Shown in pieces: positions 26,249 to 35,068 of a DNA stretch of 64,000 nt. The position numbers were made by a program, and so were the translations under genes. Within the stretch, counting starts at the first letter, position 1, and each line of letters opens with the position of its first letter. This stretch comes from Paracoccus saliphilus (GTDB lineage Bacteria; Pseudomonadota; Alphaproteobacteria; Rhodobacterales; Rhodobacteraceae), in NCBI RefSeq assembly GCF_028553805.1, contig NZ_CP067140.1, positions 3,162,001-3,226,000 on the forward strand, in the 5' to 3' direction. The notes below the pieces were generated by a model that saw only the letters and a list, made by a program, of their open reading frames with translations, had not been told where the DNA came from and searched no databases.

Positions 26249-27483
26249 TGCGGCGGCCAATTGTCTTCCTGGCCGATGATTTCACCGGCGCATCCGACAG
26301 TCTCGCCAGCTACGCGCGACGCGGTTGCAAAACGCGACTACTGGTAGATACGGATATGGATTCTGTTCCGCACGGGCTGGATGCGGTCGGTATTGCAACC
26401 GATTTGCGCTCACTGAAACCCGAGCGGGCGATCACGCAGATCGAACGGATCTGGCCCATGATCGCCCGCTTGTCTCCCGAACGACTGCATTACAAGGTCT
26501 GCTCCACGTTCGATTCCTCGCCCACGATCGGCTCCATCGGTGCCATCGCAAGTGAATTACGGGCGAGGTTCCGTCCCGATGTGATGGCGGTGATCGGAGG
26601 ACAACCGAGTCTTGGACGCTATCTTTGCTTCGGTAACCTGTTCGCGCGCGACGGTGACGGACGGGTCCATCGGATAGATCGGCATCCGGTCATGAGCCGC
26701 CATCCCGTGACTCCCATGACCGAAATAGATCTCGCGCGTCATCTTGCTGCGCAAGGCCTTGACGATCTGGACCGTGTCACGTTTCGGGAGCTTGCCCATA
26801 CCGTTCAGATGGCGGAACGGTTGCGGAACGGGTCAGTGATTTTCGATGTGACATCCGAACAGGATCAACAACTGATTGGCGAAGCACTGACCCTTGCGGG
26901 CGGACGGCAGTTGCTGATCGGAGCGAGTTCGGTGGCCGAAATCATCGCCGGAAACATTCACCCGAAGGAATGTGAAGGCGATGCGACCCCACCCGGTTCG
27001 AAGAGGTTTCTCGCTTTTGCCGGAAGCAGATCGCCAATCACGGCGCAGCAAGTGAGGGCCTGCGCGGCCCTTGATGTGGTCGTGGTTTCGCCTGACCGTC
27101 TTGCCGATGTCGGACTGGTCGCGGAATGCAAGGACAAGCTGATCTCCGGCCACCCCGTTTTAATCGCTCTTGATCCAGAGACCGATTACACCCTGTCGCC
27201 CGACGAACTTGCGGATTGCTCGGTGAAACTGATAGCCGCCATTCTCGATGGAACCTCGGTTGGATATGTCTGTGTCGCCGGTGGCGATACATCCAGCCGC
27301 ATCTGTGCTGGGCTGGGTTTTCATGCGCTTGAATTTGAGAAGGTGATGGAGCGCGGCGTCAGCATGTGCGTCGGGCGACATCGGGACGCGGCAAGGGACC
27401 GTATGCGGCTGATCCTCAAGGGTGGTCAAATGGGCGGCACAAAATTTTTCGATAATGCACTCGACCAGGTGCGAAGAAGCTGA
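26248..27483 (+). CDS. DUF1537 four-carbon/branched acid-sugar kinase, TRAP-operon copy
   Basis: A 411-residue ATP-dependent kinase of the OtnK/DUF1537 family, which phosphorylates tetronates and oxo acid sugars. The N-terminal substrate domain starts FLADDFTGASD. The motif HYKVCSTFDSSPTIGSIG is almost identical to that of the apiose-cluster kinase (HYKICSTFDSSP), as is HPVMSRHPVTPM. The C-terminal nucleotide domain has CVAGGDTSSRICAGLG and LKGGQMGG. It is the last gene of the LacI/TRAP operon and overlaps the RLP gene. By analogy with OiaK it phosphorylates the substrate that the RLP then cleaves. It is about 50 residues shorter than the 29987 copy. Confidence 0.9.
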   Translation: MRRPIVFLADDFTGASDSLASYARRGCKTRLLVDTDMDSVPHGLDAVGIATDLRSLKPERAITQIERIWPMIARLSPERLHYKVCSTFDSSPTIGSIGAIASELRARFRPDVMAVIGGQPSLGRYLCFGNLFARDGDGRVHRIDRHPVMSRHPVTPMTEIDLARHLAAQGLDDLDRVTFRELAHTVQMAERLRNGSVIFDVTSEQDQQLIGEALTLAGGRQLLIGASSVAEIIAGNIHPKECEGDATPPGSKRFLAFAGSRSPITAQQVRACAALDVVVVSPDRLADVGLVAECKDKLISGHPVLIALDPETDYTLSPDELADCSVKLIAAILDGTSVGYVCVAGGDTSSRICAGLGFHALEFEKVMERGVSMCVGRHRDAARDRMRLILKGGQMGGTKFFDNALDQVRRS

Positions 27484-27588
27484 GAGCTGGATCATTAGAT
27501 CGTGCGTGATCTTAAGGTGTTTCGCATGACTGTCTGCCGGCTACATCACTATTGCCAATCTGGATGACGGCGGCCGCGCCCCCCCCAG

Positions 27589-28074
27589 ATGCCGCAATCA
27601 ATCATGAGACTGCAATGGTTCACCCGTGCTGCGGCTATGGACAATCCCGAACAGTCCCGGGTCGTGGACCAGATCGACTGGGTCGCGCCGCCGGGTGGTG
27701 GTGCGCGTGTGGCCAATGACGGTTTCGCCATCTCCGCCTTCTCGTCGGGCGACCGCGAAGAGATGTTCCGGATGGTGGCCGAGGCCGCCAACAAGGAGAG
27801 TATGCAGGAAGGCGCGAGATACTCCATGCCGCCGCGGATGTCGCTGCTTGAGAATGCCGAGCAGGCCGCAGAGTTCCCCTGGTACTCTGCGGCCCGCACA
27901 GCGCTGGAAAGCGGCAAGGCCTTCCCGGCGATGCCTGATTTCAACGACGTGGGCGAGATCGTCACCCGCCATATCCTGCGTGCCGTGACCGGCGAGGCTG
28001 AAGTCAAGGAGGCGCTGGACCAAGCAACCGCCGAGACCGAAGATCTGCTGGCCAGCCGCGGCTATTACAACTGA
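27589..28074 (+). pseudogene. C-terminal remnant of a sugar ABC binding protein
   Basis: About 150 residues matching the C-terminal third of family 1 extracellular solute-binding proteins (DWVAPPGGGARVANDGFAIS, SLLENAEQAAEFPWYSAART, VGEIVTRHILRAVTGEAEVK, ending at TGA 28074). The N-terminal two thirds and signal peptide are missing, and no transporter genes adjoin it. The IS21-type remnant begins within about 25 bases of its end, in the opposite direction. It is most likely debris from a transporter operon removed by insertion and deletion. Confidence 0.75.
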
Positions 28075-28097
28075 CCCAACTCGCGCGCGCGAACCGG

Positions 28098-28674
28098 CCC
28101 GCGGCACCCCGCCGAACACGCGAAAGCCGTGCCAATGGGCATCGAACAGCATCTCATGGCTTTGCAGGAGATAGGCGCGTAACAGGAAGGCGCGGCTGTG
28201 CGACAGCTTGATATGGGCCACCTGAAGCTTGATACGCTCGTCGCCGATCACCGCCCAGTTCTCGCTCCAGTCGAACTGGAACGCCTCGCCGGGCTGAAAG
28301 ACCAACGGCACAAAGGTGCCGCGGCCAGTTGTTTGTTGATCCCGACGCCGATCTTCCTGCCAGGCGCGGGCAAATGCAGCCACCCGGCCATAGGAACCGG
28401 TATAGCCGAGCACAACCAGCTCCCGGTGAAGCTGTTTGATCGTGCGGCGCTGCTTGCGTGGCTTGCGACTCTCCGTCAGCAGCCAGCCAGAAAGCTTCTC
28501 CGCATAAGGATCCAGTTTACTGGGCCGATCGGGAACCTTGAAACTTGGTTCCGTTGTGCCGTTTCGAAGATATTTCCGGATCGTGTTGCGCGATAAGCCG
28601 GTTCGCCGCGCTATCTCGCGGATCGACATTCCCTCTCGCAATGCCCAACGTCGAATTACACTCAAAAATGCCAT
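28098..28674 (-). pseudogene. istA: IS21-family istA transposase, 3'-truncated
   Basis: From the ATG at 28674 the frame gives the IstA N-terminus: MAFLSVIRRWALREGMSIRE, a helix-turn-helix (IARRTGLSRNTIRKYLRNG), then GYTGSYGRVAAFARAW and the start of the integrase core (FVPLVFQPGEAFQFDWSENWA, including the first catalytic Asp in QFDWSE). Homology stops near 28100, where the frame runs into unrelated sequence shared with the solute-binding remnant. The remaining two thirds and istB are gone, so it is inactive. Confidence 0.8.
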
Positions 28675-28756
28675 GTCTATCACTCCAATGCCCCCTGCAA
28701 ATCGCAGACAGGGCGAAGTTCGCACATGAGTCACTTCTCAATGAATATTCCCTACC

Positions 28757-28789
28757 AACCCGGGTCAGTTCTCAGCGAAAATTAACACA
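28757..28789 (-). mobile_element. Surviving terminal end of the IS21-family element
   Basis: Read on the minus strand from 28789, the end starts TGTGTTAATTTTCGCTGAG and continues to an AACTGACCC motif, a pattern I recognise from IS21-family termini. It lies about 115 bases upstream of the istA start. The opposite end has been deleted. Just outside it a different transposase frame begins, showing that the IS21-type element inserted into another element. Confidence 0.6.
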
Positions 28790-28983
28790 CCACCCCTAAA
28801 AACGATGCGCAGGGCGCGTCACCAAAGCTGATCCGCTGGTCCATGCAAGAAATCCGCCGCATCGCCATCCGCATGGCACAGCGTCAGATCCAGTCTGTCC
28901 ATATCATTGCCTGGTCGCTCTGGAGGCGAGCTCATCAGGCCTGCGCTCAAAGATGTCACTGCAGGAACAAAATGCAACTGTAA
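28790..28983 (+). pseudogene. C-terminal remnant of a second transposase
   Basis: An open plus-strand frame of about 60 residues ends at TAA 28981-28983 and reads SPKLIRWSMQEIRRIAIRMA followed by HIIAWSLWRRAHQACAQRCH and KMQL. This resembles the C-termini of DDE transposases of the IS701-like group. It is broken exactly at the IS21-type end, so the IS21-like element probably inserted into it. Family naming is from memory of the motif and is tentative. Confidence 0.5.
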
Positions 28984-29063
28984 TGCTTTAGTCAAGGGCT
29001 CGGATCGCAACCCGGTTGGCACTTTGCGGCCCTTCCACGCTGAAGCCGGAGCGGGCGTCAAGA

Positions 29064-29894
29064 TCAGGTGATCCGCTTGATGCTGTCCTCGATCTCGTCC
29101 CATTCGAATACGCGCTTCCAGTCGTCCCGCATCAGCATCGGCTTACCGAATTCGATGGCCTTGTCGCAGGCATCCGAGAAGGCTCCCTCGCGCTCCTCGA
29201 AGATCACCGCGCCGAGGATATTCATATGCCCTAGCAGGAAGTCGCGGGCGCATTCATGGCTGACCCCGCTCCGGCGCACGCATTCGTCCAGCGCCTCGCG
29301 CATGACGCTGAGCAGCGAGGCGCAGACGGTTTCGGAGAGACCCGGCTCGAGCATCGCCATCTGCTTGACGGTAACCTCATAGGTCCGGGCAACGGGGGCG
29401 TAGATGGCGCGGGCGATGCGGTCCCCCAGTTCATAATGTTCGCGCGGGCCTTGCATCAATGCATTGACGACACCCTGTTTCGCCGCGACGCCGCCGAAAT
29501 GGTCACGACGGCCTTCCTCGGTGGTTTCGTCGTTGAAGATCGGCGGATGGCAAGGATGGGTGACGAAATAGGTGATGTCTTCGCGTTCAGGCAAATGACC
29601 GGCAAACGGCGCCGCTGCGTCCAGCACCACGATCATGGTTCCGGGTGCGACCTGAGGCACGACGCTTGCCGCGACCTTGCCGATCACCGTGTCGGGAACC
29701 GCGAGAATGACCACCTCGGCCCCTTCCAGCGCGGTTTTCTGGTCCACGCAGTCAAAGCCGAAATCCTTCTTGAGACGCGTGCGCCCTTCGTCGCTGACCT
29801 CGACATGGCGGGTCTCGAAATCGGATTTTGCGAGATTGGAGGACAGGCGCAGGCCCATCTTTCCGCCCGCACCGAACAAAGCGACCTTGGTCAT
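29064..29894 (-). CDS. apnO: D-apionate oxidoisomerase
   Basis: A 276-residue NAD-dependent enzyme. The Rossmann motif is KVALFGAGGKMGLRLSSNLA, followed by a conserved TYFVTHPCHPPIFNDE segment and a helical C-terminal domain. It matches the ApnO type described for apiose catabolism, which oxidises D-apionate and moves its hydroxymethyl group to give 3-oxo-isoapionate. The gene is divergent from the 3-oxo-isoapionate kinase gene, and the 92-base gap holds a candidate GntR-type site. The lactonase and apiose dehydrogenase genes a few kilobases away supply its substrate. The general family (hydroxy acid/phosphogluconate dehydrogenase-like) is certain; the specific name rests on the neighbourhood. 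Confidence 0.82.
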   Translation of the reverse strand: MTKVALFGAGGKMGLRLSSNLAKSDFETRHVEVSDEGRTRLKKDFGFDCVDQKTALEGAEVVILAVPDTVIGKVAASVVPQVAPGTMIVVLDAAAPFAGHLPEREDITYFVTHPCHPPIFNDETTEEGRRDHFGGVAAKQGVVNALMQGPREHYELGDRIARAIYAPVARTYEVTVKQMAMLEPGLSETVCASLLSVMREALDECVRRSGVSHECARDFLLGHMNILGAVIFEEREGAFSDACDKAIEFGKPMLMRDDWKRVFEWDEIEDSIKRIT

Positions 29895-29925
29895 TCCTTC
29901 TCATCCCTCGAATTGCTTGCTTAAC

Positions 29926-29936
29926 TGGTATGATAA
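29926..29936. promoter_or_regulatory. Candidate apiose-cluster operator (apnO/kinase gap)
   Basis: TGGTATGATAA lies in the AT-rich centre of the divergent apnO/kinase promoter region. Similar sequences, TGGTATCGTTA (39438-39448) and AGGTATGATGA (39462-39472), occur in the other divergent gap of the cluster. A second half-site-like ATGATAC follows nearby. The repetition in both control regions suggests binding by the GntR protein encoded at 31505-32227. Confidence 0.4.
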
Positions 29937-29986
29937 GATAATAATGATACATAGATGTCAAGAGAACCGGATCGACGAGGGCCGAC

Positions 29987-31375
29987 ATGAGCGACAACAC
30001 TGCGGAAGCAGCCAAACGGCCCTGGGTGACATGGTTCGGAGACGATTTCACCGGATCGGCGGCGGTGATGGAGGTCCTTGCTTTCGCGGGGCTGCCATCG
30101 GTCTTGTTCACCGATATTCCCGATGATCGTCTAGCCGCCCGTTTTGGGGATTGCCAGGGCATCGGCATCGCCTCGACCGCGCGCAGCCATGGCCCCGACT
30201 GGATGGCCGCGAATCTGCCAGCGCCTCTTGCCTGGCTGCATGGGTTGGGCGCGCCGATTCTGCATTACAAGATCTGCTCGACCTTCGATTCATCACCAGA
30301 AACCGGGTCGATCGGCAGGGCAATCGAGATCGGCCTTGGCATTCGCCCGGCCCGCGCCGTACCGCTGCTGACGGCGGCACCAACGATGCGGCGATACCAG
30401 ACTTTCGGACATTTGTTCGCCGGTGGGCTGGACGGGGTTGCGCGGCTGGACCGGCACCCGGTGATGGCACACCACCCGGTGACACCGATGGCAGAAGCCG
30501 ATCTTCTTCGGCACCTGTCGAAGCAGACCGACCTGCCCGGCGGGCTGATCGACCTGGAGGCAATGGCAGCTGATCCGCAGGCTCGGTTGAGTGACCTGCT
30601 CGGGGATGGCGTGCGCATCCTGTCGCTTGATTCCATCGACGCCGTTTCGGAGACGGCCGCAGGAGCACTGATCTGGCAGAACAGTGCCGATCTGGGATTT
30701 GTCGCAGGCAGCCAAGGTGTCGAATATGCGCTGATCCGGCATTGGCAGCAGAGCGGGCTTTTGCCTGAACCGGAATCTGTCGGCTCAGCAGGAGCCGTTG
30801 ACCGGATCGCAGCGGTCTCGGGATCGATATCGCCGATCACGGCGCGGCAACTTGATTGGGCGGGGCGGAACGGTTTCGCCTTACTGGCCTTTGACGCCAG
30901 CACCGTCTGCGGACCTGCCGAGAGTTTGGAGGCCGAGGAGAACCGCCTCGTCGAAGCCGCCTCGATTGCCGCGGAGCGCGGGGGAAGTCCGTTGGTATAT
31001 TCCGCCCGCGGCCATGATGGCCCCGAGATCAGCCGCTTTCGCAAGGCGCTGAGGGAAAGCGGGATGGATGCGGCAACCGCCAACCGCCAAATCGGCGAAG
31101 CGCTTGGCCGCATTCTGGACCGGATCTTGCGGGCGACCGGCATCCGTCGCGCCGTCATCTCGGGCGGCGACAGTTCAGGCCACGGGATGCGCCAACTCGG
31201 ATTGTCTGCATTGGTCGCCAAGGCCCCGACCATTCCCGGCGCGGCGCTCTGCACGGCTCATGGCGAGGGACCGCATGACGGGTTGGAGATCGCGCTGAAG
31301 GGAGGTCAGATGGGAAGCGAGGATTATTTCGGCTGGATTCGCGACGGCGGCGGAGCCCGATCAAACCCGGGTTGA
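29987..31375 (+). CDS. oiaK: 3-oxo-isoapionate kinase (DUF1537)
   Basis: A 462-residue kinase of the DUF1537 acid-sugar family that converts 3-oxo-isoapionate and ATP to the 4-phosphate. The substrate domain has WFGDDFTGSAAV and HYKICSTFDSSPETGSIG; the nucleotide domain has VISGGDSSGHGMRQLG and LKGGQMGSEDYF. An ACGAGGG ribosome site precedes the ATG. It stands alone on the plus strand between apnO and the GntR gene and is probably regulated with them. The name follows from the complete set of apiose genes around it. A paralogue is at 26248-27483. Confidence 0.83.
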   Translation: MSDNTAEAAKRPWVTWFGDDFTGSAAVMEVLAFAGLPSVLFTDIPDDRLAARFGDCQGIGIASTARSHGPDWMAANLPAPLAWLHGLGAPILHYKICSTFDSSPETGSIGRAIEIGLGIRPARAVPLLTAAPTMRRYQTFGHLFAGGLDGVARLDRHPVMAHHPVTPMAEADLLRHLSKQTDLPGGLIDLEAMAADPQARLSDLLGDGVRILSLDSIDAVSETAAGALIWQNSADLGFVAGSQGVEYALIRHWQQSGLLPEPESVGSAGAVDRIAAVSGSISPITARQLDWAGRNGFALLAFDASTVCGPAESLEAEENRLVEAASIAAERGGSPLVYSARGHDGPEISRFRKALRESGMDAATANRQIGEALGRILDRILRATGIRRAVISGGDSSGHGMRQLGLSALVAKAPTIPGAALCTAHGEGPHDGLEIALKGGQMGSEDYFGWIRDGGGARSNPG

Positions 31376-31504
31376 TCCCCTGTCGGCATTTTTCTTCTTC
31401 TTTGTCCAAATACCTCGGAGGGTCGCCGGAAGTTCGCGCCACTGGTTCGAGAAACCTGCCAACAACGAAGCAGTGCCCCCGGCCATCGCGAGGGCAGCCG
31501 GATG

Positions 31505-32227
31505 TCATTCATGTCGCTCGAATGCAACCCGAGAACGCTCGAGATGGCGGCGCATCTCTTCGATTGCGGCATCGGTGTCGCGTGCCTCGATATGGTCGAT
31601 GATCTTGGCATGTTCCAGCAGGGTGATTTCTTCGCTGTCCGAGCGGTGCAGCAAGCTGACATGATATTCGAACAACCAGCCCAGCATCGCATCCGAGACC
31701 GACAGGATGATCGGATTGTCGCAGAATGCAGCCAGTTTGCGGTGAAACGCCATGTCGATCGAGATGAATGCCGTGGCATTGCCCAGCTCTTCACGCTGCC
31801 GCTCGACCAGTTTGCGCAGGTCGGCAATATCCTCGGTTTTGGCCTTTTCCACGGCGACACGGACCATGCCCATCTCGAACATCTGCCGGGCGTGTTTCAG
31901 GTGATCGAGGTTCCCGGGCGCAGAGCTGAGAACCAGCCGGGCCAGCTCGTCCGACTGGTGCAGGACGGTCGCCGGGTTGATCTCGTTCACGCGCGAACGC
32001 TCGCCATGGCTGATGGTGATCAGCCCATTGTTGTGCAACGATTGCAGCGCCTCACGAACGGCAGGGCGACCGACGCCGAACCGTTCCATCAGTGCGCGCT
32101 CCGAGGGCATGTAATCGCCGGGCTTCAGCTCGTGACTACGGATCATGTCATGCAGACGTTCCAGGACCTGGTCGGACAGTTTCTTCTTGACGATCCTGTC
32201 GTCATTGCTGTCTTGGGCGCTGATCAT
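31505..32227 (-). CDS. GntR-family regulator, FadR/FCD subfamily
   Basis: A 240-residue repressor. The N-terminal winged helix-turn-helix contains LKPGDYMPSERALMERFGVG and RPAVREALQSLHNNGLI. The helical C-terminal FCD domain contains MAFHRKLAAFCDNPII and a histidine cluster that usually binds a metal and a carboxylic acid effector, consistent with sensing an apionate-pathway acid. It is encoded in the same direction as apnL and apsD, 49 bases downstream of apnL, so it may be the last gene of the long minus-strand operon. Candidate operators are in both divergent gaps of the cluster. Confidence 0.88.
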   Translation of the reverse strand: MISAQDSNDDRIVKKKLSDQVLERLHDMIRSHELKPGDYMPSERALMERFGVGRPAVREALQSLHNNGLITISHGERSRVNEINPATVLHQSDELARLVLSSAPGNLDHLKHARQMFEMGMVRVAVEKAKTEDIADLRKLVERQREELGNATAFISIDMAFHRKLAAFCDNPIILSVSDAMLGWLFEYHVSLLHRSDSEEITLLEHAKIIDHIEARDTDAAIEEMRRHLERSRVAFERHE

Positions 32228-32276
32228 GGCTTTTGCGTCTCCGCTGTAGCTGGTCTGCTATGGTGATAACTGAACC

Positions 32277-34034
32277 CTATCCGTCCCGTCCACAATTTCC
32301 CTCTGCACCCCAGCCAAACGCAGGCAGGCCGTCTTGCGCGCGCGGGGTCAGATTGGCGCGGATGGTTCCGTCACCCAGATGCAATATGGCCATGTCTTCC
32401 GCGATCCGCGCCTCGTGGACGGGCTGCCCGGCGCTTCCTGCCAGCGCGCGCAGGGCATGGGCGATCGGCAGAAAGCCGTCCGGGCCGGTCAGCCCGCGCG
32501 GACCCAGGACCGCCGCCGGGGTCCAGACATCGGCTGCGAAAGGCGCCAGCGCGGCCGCCAATCCCACCGCATAGGCAGCTCCGAAAGCCCCGCGATGCCG
32601 GGGATCGTCATCGGTCATGCAGATCCGGTCATGATCGGGGTTGGGGATGGTGCGCGAGCCATAAGGGTTCTGTCGCATGGCGATGGTGGCCGGGCCGATG
32701 CGATACCCACGCCCCGCCGCAATGGCGCGGGCCGAGCGGGCGATATGCGGCACCGCCTCCAATGTCTCGATCACCGAGACATCGTCGGCGGCATGGACGA
32801 GCGGGCACAGGCCATGCGTGACGAAATCCAACATCCCCGATGGCGGGCGCTTGCGGTTCAATTCGGGAAAGAAGCTGGCCATGCCGCCGCCGCGCGGAAG
32901 ATCGGGAAAGGCATTGGCCGTCGCGAGATGGACCCGGTCCAGAGGCGGACAATCCGGCCATTCCGATCCCGGAGGCGTGGATTGCCGGTCGACCGAAGGA
33001 CAGACAAAGACCGAAGACAGGGTCAGCCCGGCATCGGCGACGGCGCGGGCATGATCGGCCAATTCCTCCTCGGGCGATTGCGCGCCGTCGAAACGGCAGA
33101 TCAGTTCCAGGTCATAGCACGGCTCAGCCAGCACGGATTGCAGCGCCGCGAAAGCGGCGACCTGCGGCCCGACCGGCCCCACCGCGGCATCGACATGGCA
33201 AAGCAGCCGCTGAGGACCGGCGAAACGGACAGCCTCGGTCACCTCACCAATGCTACGGGCATCCTCGGCAGTCAGGACCAGCGCCATTTGCGGGAACACG
33301 GGATTGCGCGGAGGCGACTCCCATTCGGCAGGGTTTGCGTGCTCCGCCGCCCGTTGCCACGAGATCTCAAGCGATTGGGACAGTGTTTCGCCATCCGCCA
33401 GCCGATAGGGCCATGGAAGTGCCAGTGGCCGGTTATAGGTCTTGAACGAGGCATCGCCCCATTGCCGCTGATCCTCCATCTCGAACACATCGCCCACAAA
33501 GGCGCAGCGGATATGCAGGCCCCTCGCGACATGTTCGAGCGCGGCGATATCCTTGAAGGGCTGCCATGGCGCGATCAGCAGCGGGAAATGCCCAGCCTCC
33601 CGCGTTCCATCCGGATGGGTAACGGTGGCGGGCGCCCCGGCCACGCCGTCGATCGGGTGCAGGACGGTGAAACCCGCGCGGTTGGTCTCGAACCTGCCCG
33701 TCGCGCGGCCCTGCGCCAGGACTTGCAGGCCCGTCCCGGTGATCTCGACGCTCAGCGTCACCTCCAGCCGCCCGGTCGCGGTATCGAAACGCATCGGGAT
33801 GCTCACGCGCAGCGCCCCGGCCGTCTCGCACTCGACCGGCCCCAACCGGGGCGCAATCGTGCCCCAGTCCCGGTCCCGCACGAGGAAAGCGACCGAACGG
33901 ATCACCTCGGCCCCGTTCACCCGGATATGCCGCAAGGCGCCACCCTGCAGGGTCAGGCTGACATCGCCATGGGTGATGGTCTCGCAAATCTCGGGCGGCT
34001 TGTCCGTGCCGTATAGGGCGCGCAGATCGCTCAT
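32277..34034 (-). CDS. apnL: D-apionate lactonase
   Basis: A 585-residue soluble protein matching the length and N-terminus of ApnL-type lactonases (THGDVSLTLQGGALRHIRVN, SVAFLVRDRDWGTIAPRLG). It hydrolyses D-apionolactone, the product of apiose dehydrogenase, to D-apionate. I do not see a classical hydrolase triad; the family is poorly characterised structurally. Its ATG overlaps the apsD stop by four bases, so both are co-translated. It follows the ABC importer genes in one operon. Confidence comes mostly from the neighbourhood and length. Confidence 0.8.
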   Translation of the reverse strand: MSDLRALYGTDKPPEICETITHGDVSLTLQGGALRHIRVNGAEVIRSVAFLVRDRDWGTIAPRLGPVECETAGALRVSIPMRFDTATGRLEVTLSVEITGTGLQVLAQGRATGRFETNRAGFTVLHPIDGVAGAPATVTHPDGTREAGHFPLLIAPWQPFKDIAALEHVARGLHIRCAFVGDVFEMEDQRQWGDASFKTYNRPLALPWPYRLADGETLSQSLEISWQRAAEHANPAEWESPPRNPVFPQMALVLTAEDARSIGEVTEAVRFAGPQRLLCHVDAAVGPVGPQVAAFAALQSVLAEPCYDLELICRFDGAQSPEEELADHARAVADAGLTLSSVFVCPSVDRQSTPPGSEWPDCPPLDRVHLATANAFPDLPRGGGMASFFPELNRKRPPSGMLDFVTHGLCPLVHAADDVSVIETLEAVPHIARSARAIAAGRGYRIGPATIAMRQNPYGSRTIPNPDHDRICMTDDDPRHRGAFGAAYAVGLAAALAPFAADVWTPAAVLGPRGLTGPDGFLPIAHALRALAGSAGQPVHEARIAEDMAILHLGDGTIRANLTPRAQDGLPAFGWGAEGNCGRDG

Positions 34035-35062
34035 AGCTCACCCGGATCGACGCTGCGCGCCTCTGCCGCCGAGCGATAGGCGGCCTCGACCAGGGCGAGC
34101 GTCCGCAGGTTGTCGCGTCCCGATGTTTCAGGCTGGATTCCAGCGCGCAGGCATTCGGTGAAATGCCGCTGGATGATCGCCACGCTCTCCTGGATATTGT
34201 GCCATGGCTTCTCCGCCCAGGGCAAAAGCTGCGGGCTCACATCGCGGCTTTCGGTGCCGCCGCCCTTCTGGATCGTGAGGCGATAGCCCGCATCCAGCCG
34301 CAGCACTCCCCCGGTCCCGTCGATCTCGATCAGGGTTTCGGGGAAGGTCTCGGGCATTCGCCGCGTCGCGTAAGAGCAATCGACGACCGATGTCACCCCA
34401 CTCGCATGGGACAGCAGCATGGTCGCCACATCCTCGCCCCTGATCCGGGGATTGACCCGGCGGGTGGTGGCGGTGATCCGGTCCACATCGCCGAACAAGG
34501 CGCGGGAGATGTCGAGGATATGGATGCCCAGATCCTCGATGATGAAACGCTCGCCCTCGGCGAGGTAGGGCTGGCCCGAGAACACGTCATAGGCCGAGCG
34601 GAACGACACCCGCCCGAAGAAGGGCGTGCCGATAGCCCCGCCCCGCAGCGCCTCGATGACGGCGCGGACCGGCGATTGCCAGCGGAAATTCTCGTGCACC
34701 ATCAGGGTCTTTCCCGCACGCTCCACGGCCTCGACCATGTGGCGGGCATCGGTCAATGTCTGCGCGAAAGGCTTCTGGCAGATCACGTGCAGCCCGGCAT
34801 CCGCCGCCATCTCGACCAGCGCGCGGTGAGAAGAAACCGTCGTGGCGATGTCCACCGCGCCGAACCCGCCCTCGGCGAACATCTCGGCGGCATCGGTAAA
34901 GCGGCGCGCGATACGGAACGCGTCTCCTACCGCATCCAGCCTGTTCCGGTCGCGGTCGCACAGTGCAACAACCTCGACACTTTCGAGGTCTTTCCATCCA
35001 TTCAGCTGATTTTGTGCAAAAAACCCACAACCGATCAGGGCGATTTTCAGCATTCCGTCCAT
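34031..35062 (-). CDS. apsD: D-apiose 1-dehydrogenase (Gfo/Idh/MocA family)
   Basis: A 343-residue NAD(P)-dependent oxidoreductase that oxidises D-apiose to D-apionolactone, the first step after uptake. The Rossmann motif is KIALIGCGFFAQNQLNGW. The usual EKP catalytic motif of the family reads CQKPFAQT here. The downstream active-site region IIEDLGIHILDISRALFG carries the expected conserved histidine. A second ATG nine bases into the gene (MLKIALIG) is an equally good start. It lies between the permease gene (six bases upstream) and apnL (overlapping). Confidence 0.82.
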   Translation of the reverse strand: MDGMLKIALIGCGFFAQNQLNGWKDLESVEVVALCDRDRNRLDAVGDAFRIARRFTDAAEMFAEGGFGAVDIATTVSSHRALVEMAADAGLHVICQKPFAQTLTDARHMVEAVERAGKTLMVHENFRWQSPVRAVIEALRGGAIGTPFFGRVSFRSAYDVFSGQPYLAEGERFIIEDLGIHILDISRALFGDVDRITATTRRVNPRIRGEDVATMLLSHASGVTSVVDCSYATRRMPETFPETLIEIDGTGGVLRLDAGYRLTIQKGGGTESRDVSPQLLPWAEKPWHNIQESVAIIQRHFTECLRAGIQPETSGRDNLRTLALVEAAYRSAAEARSVDPGEL

Positions 35063-35068
35063 CCCGTT

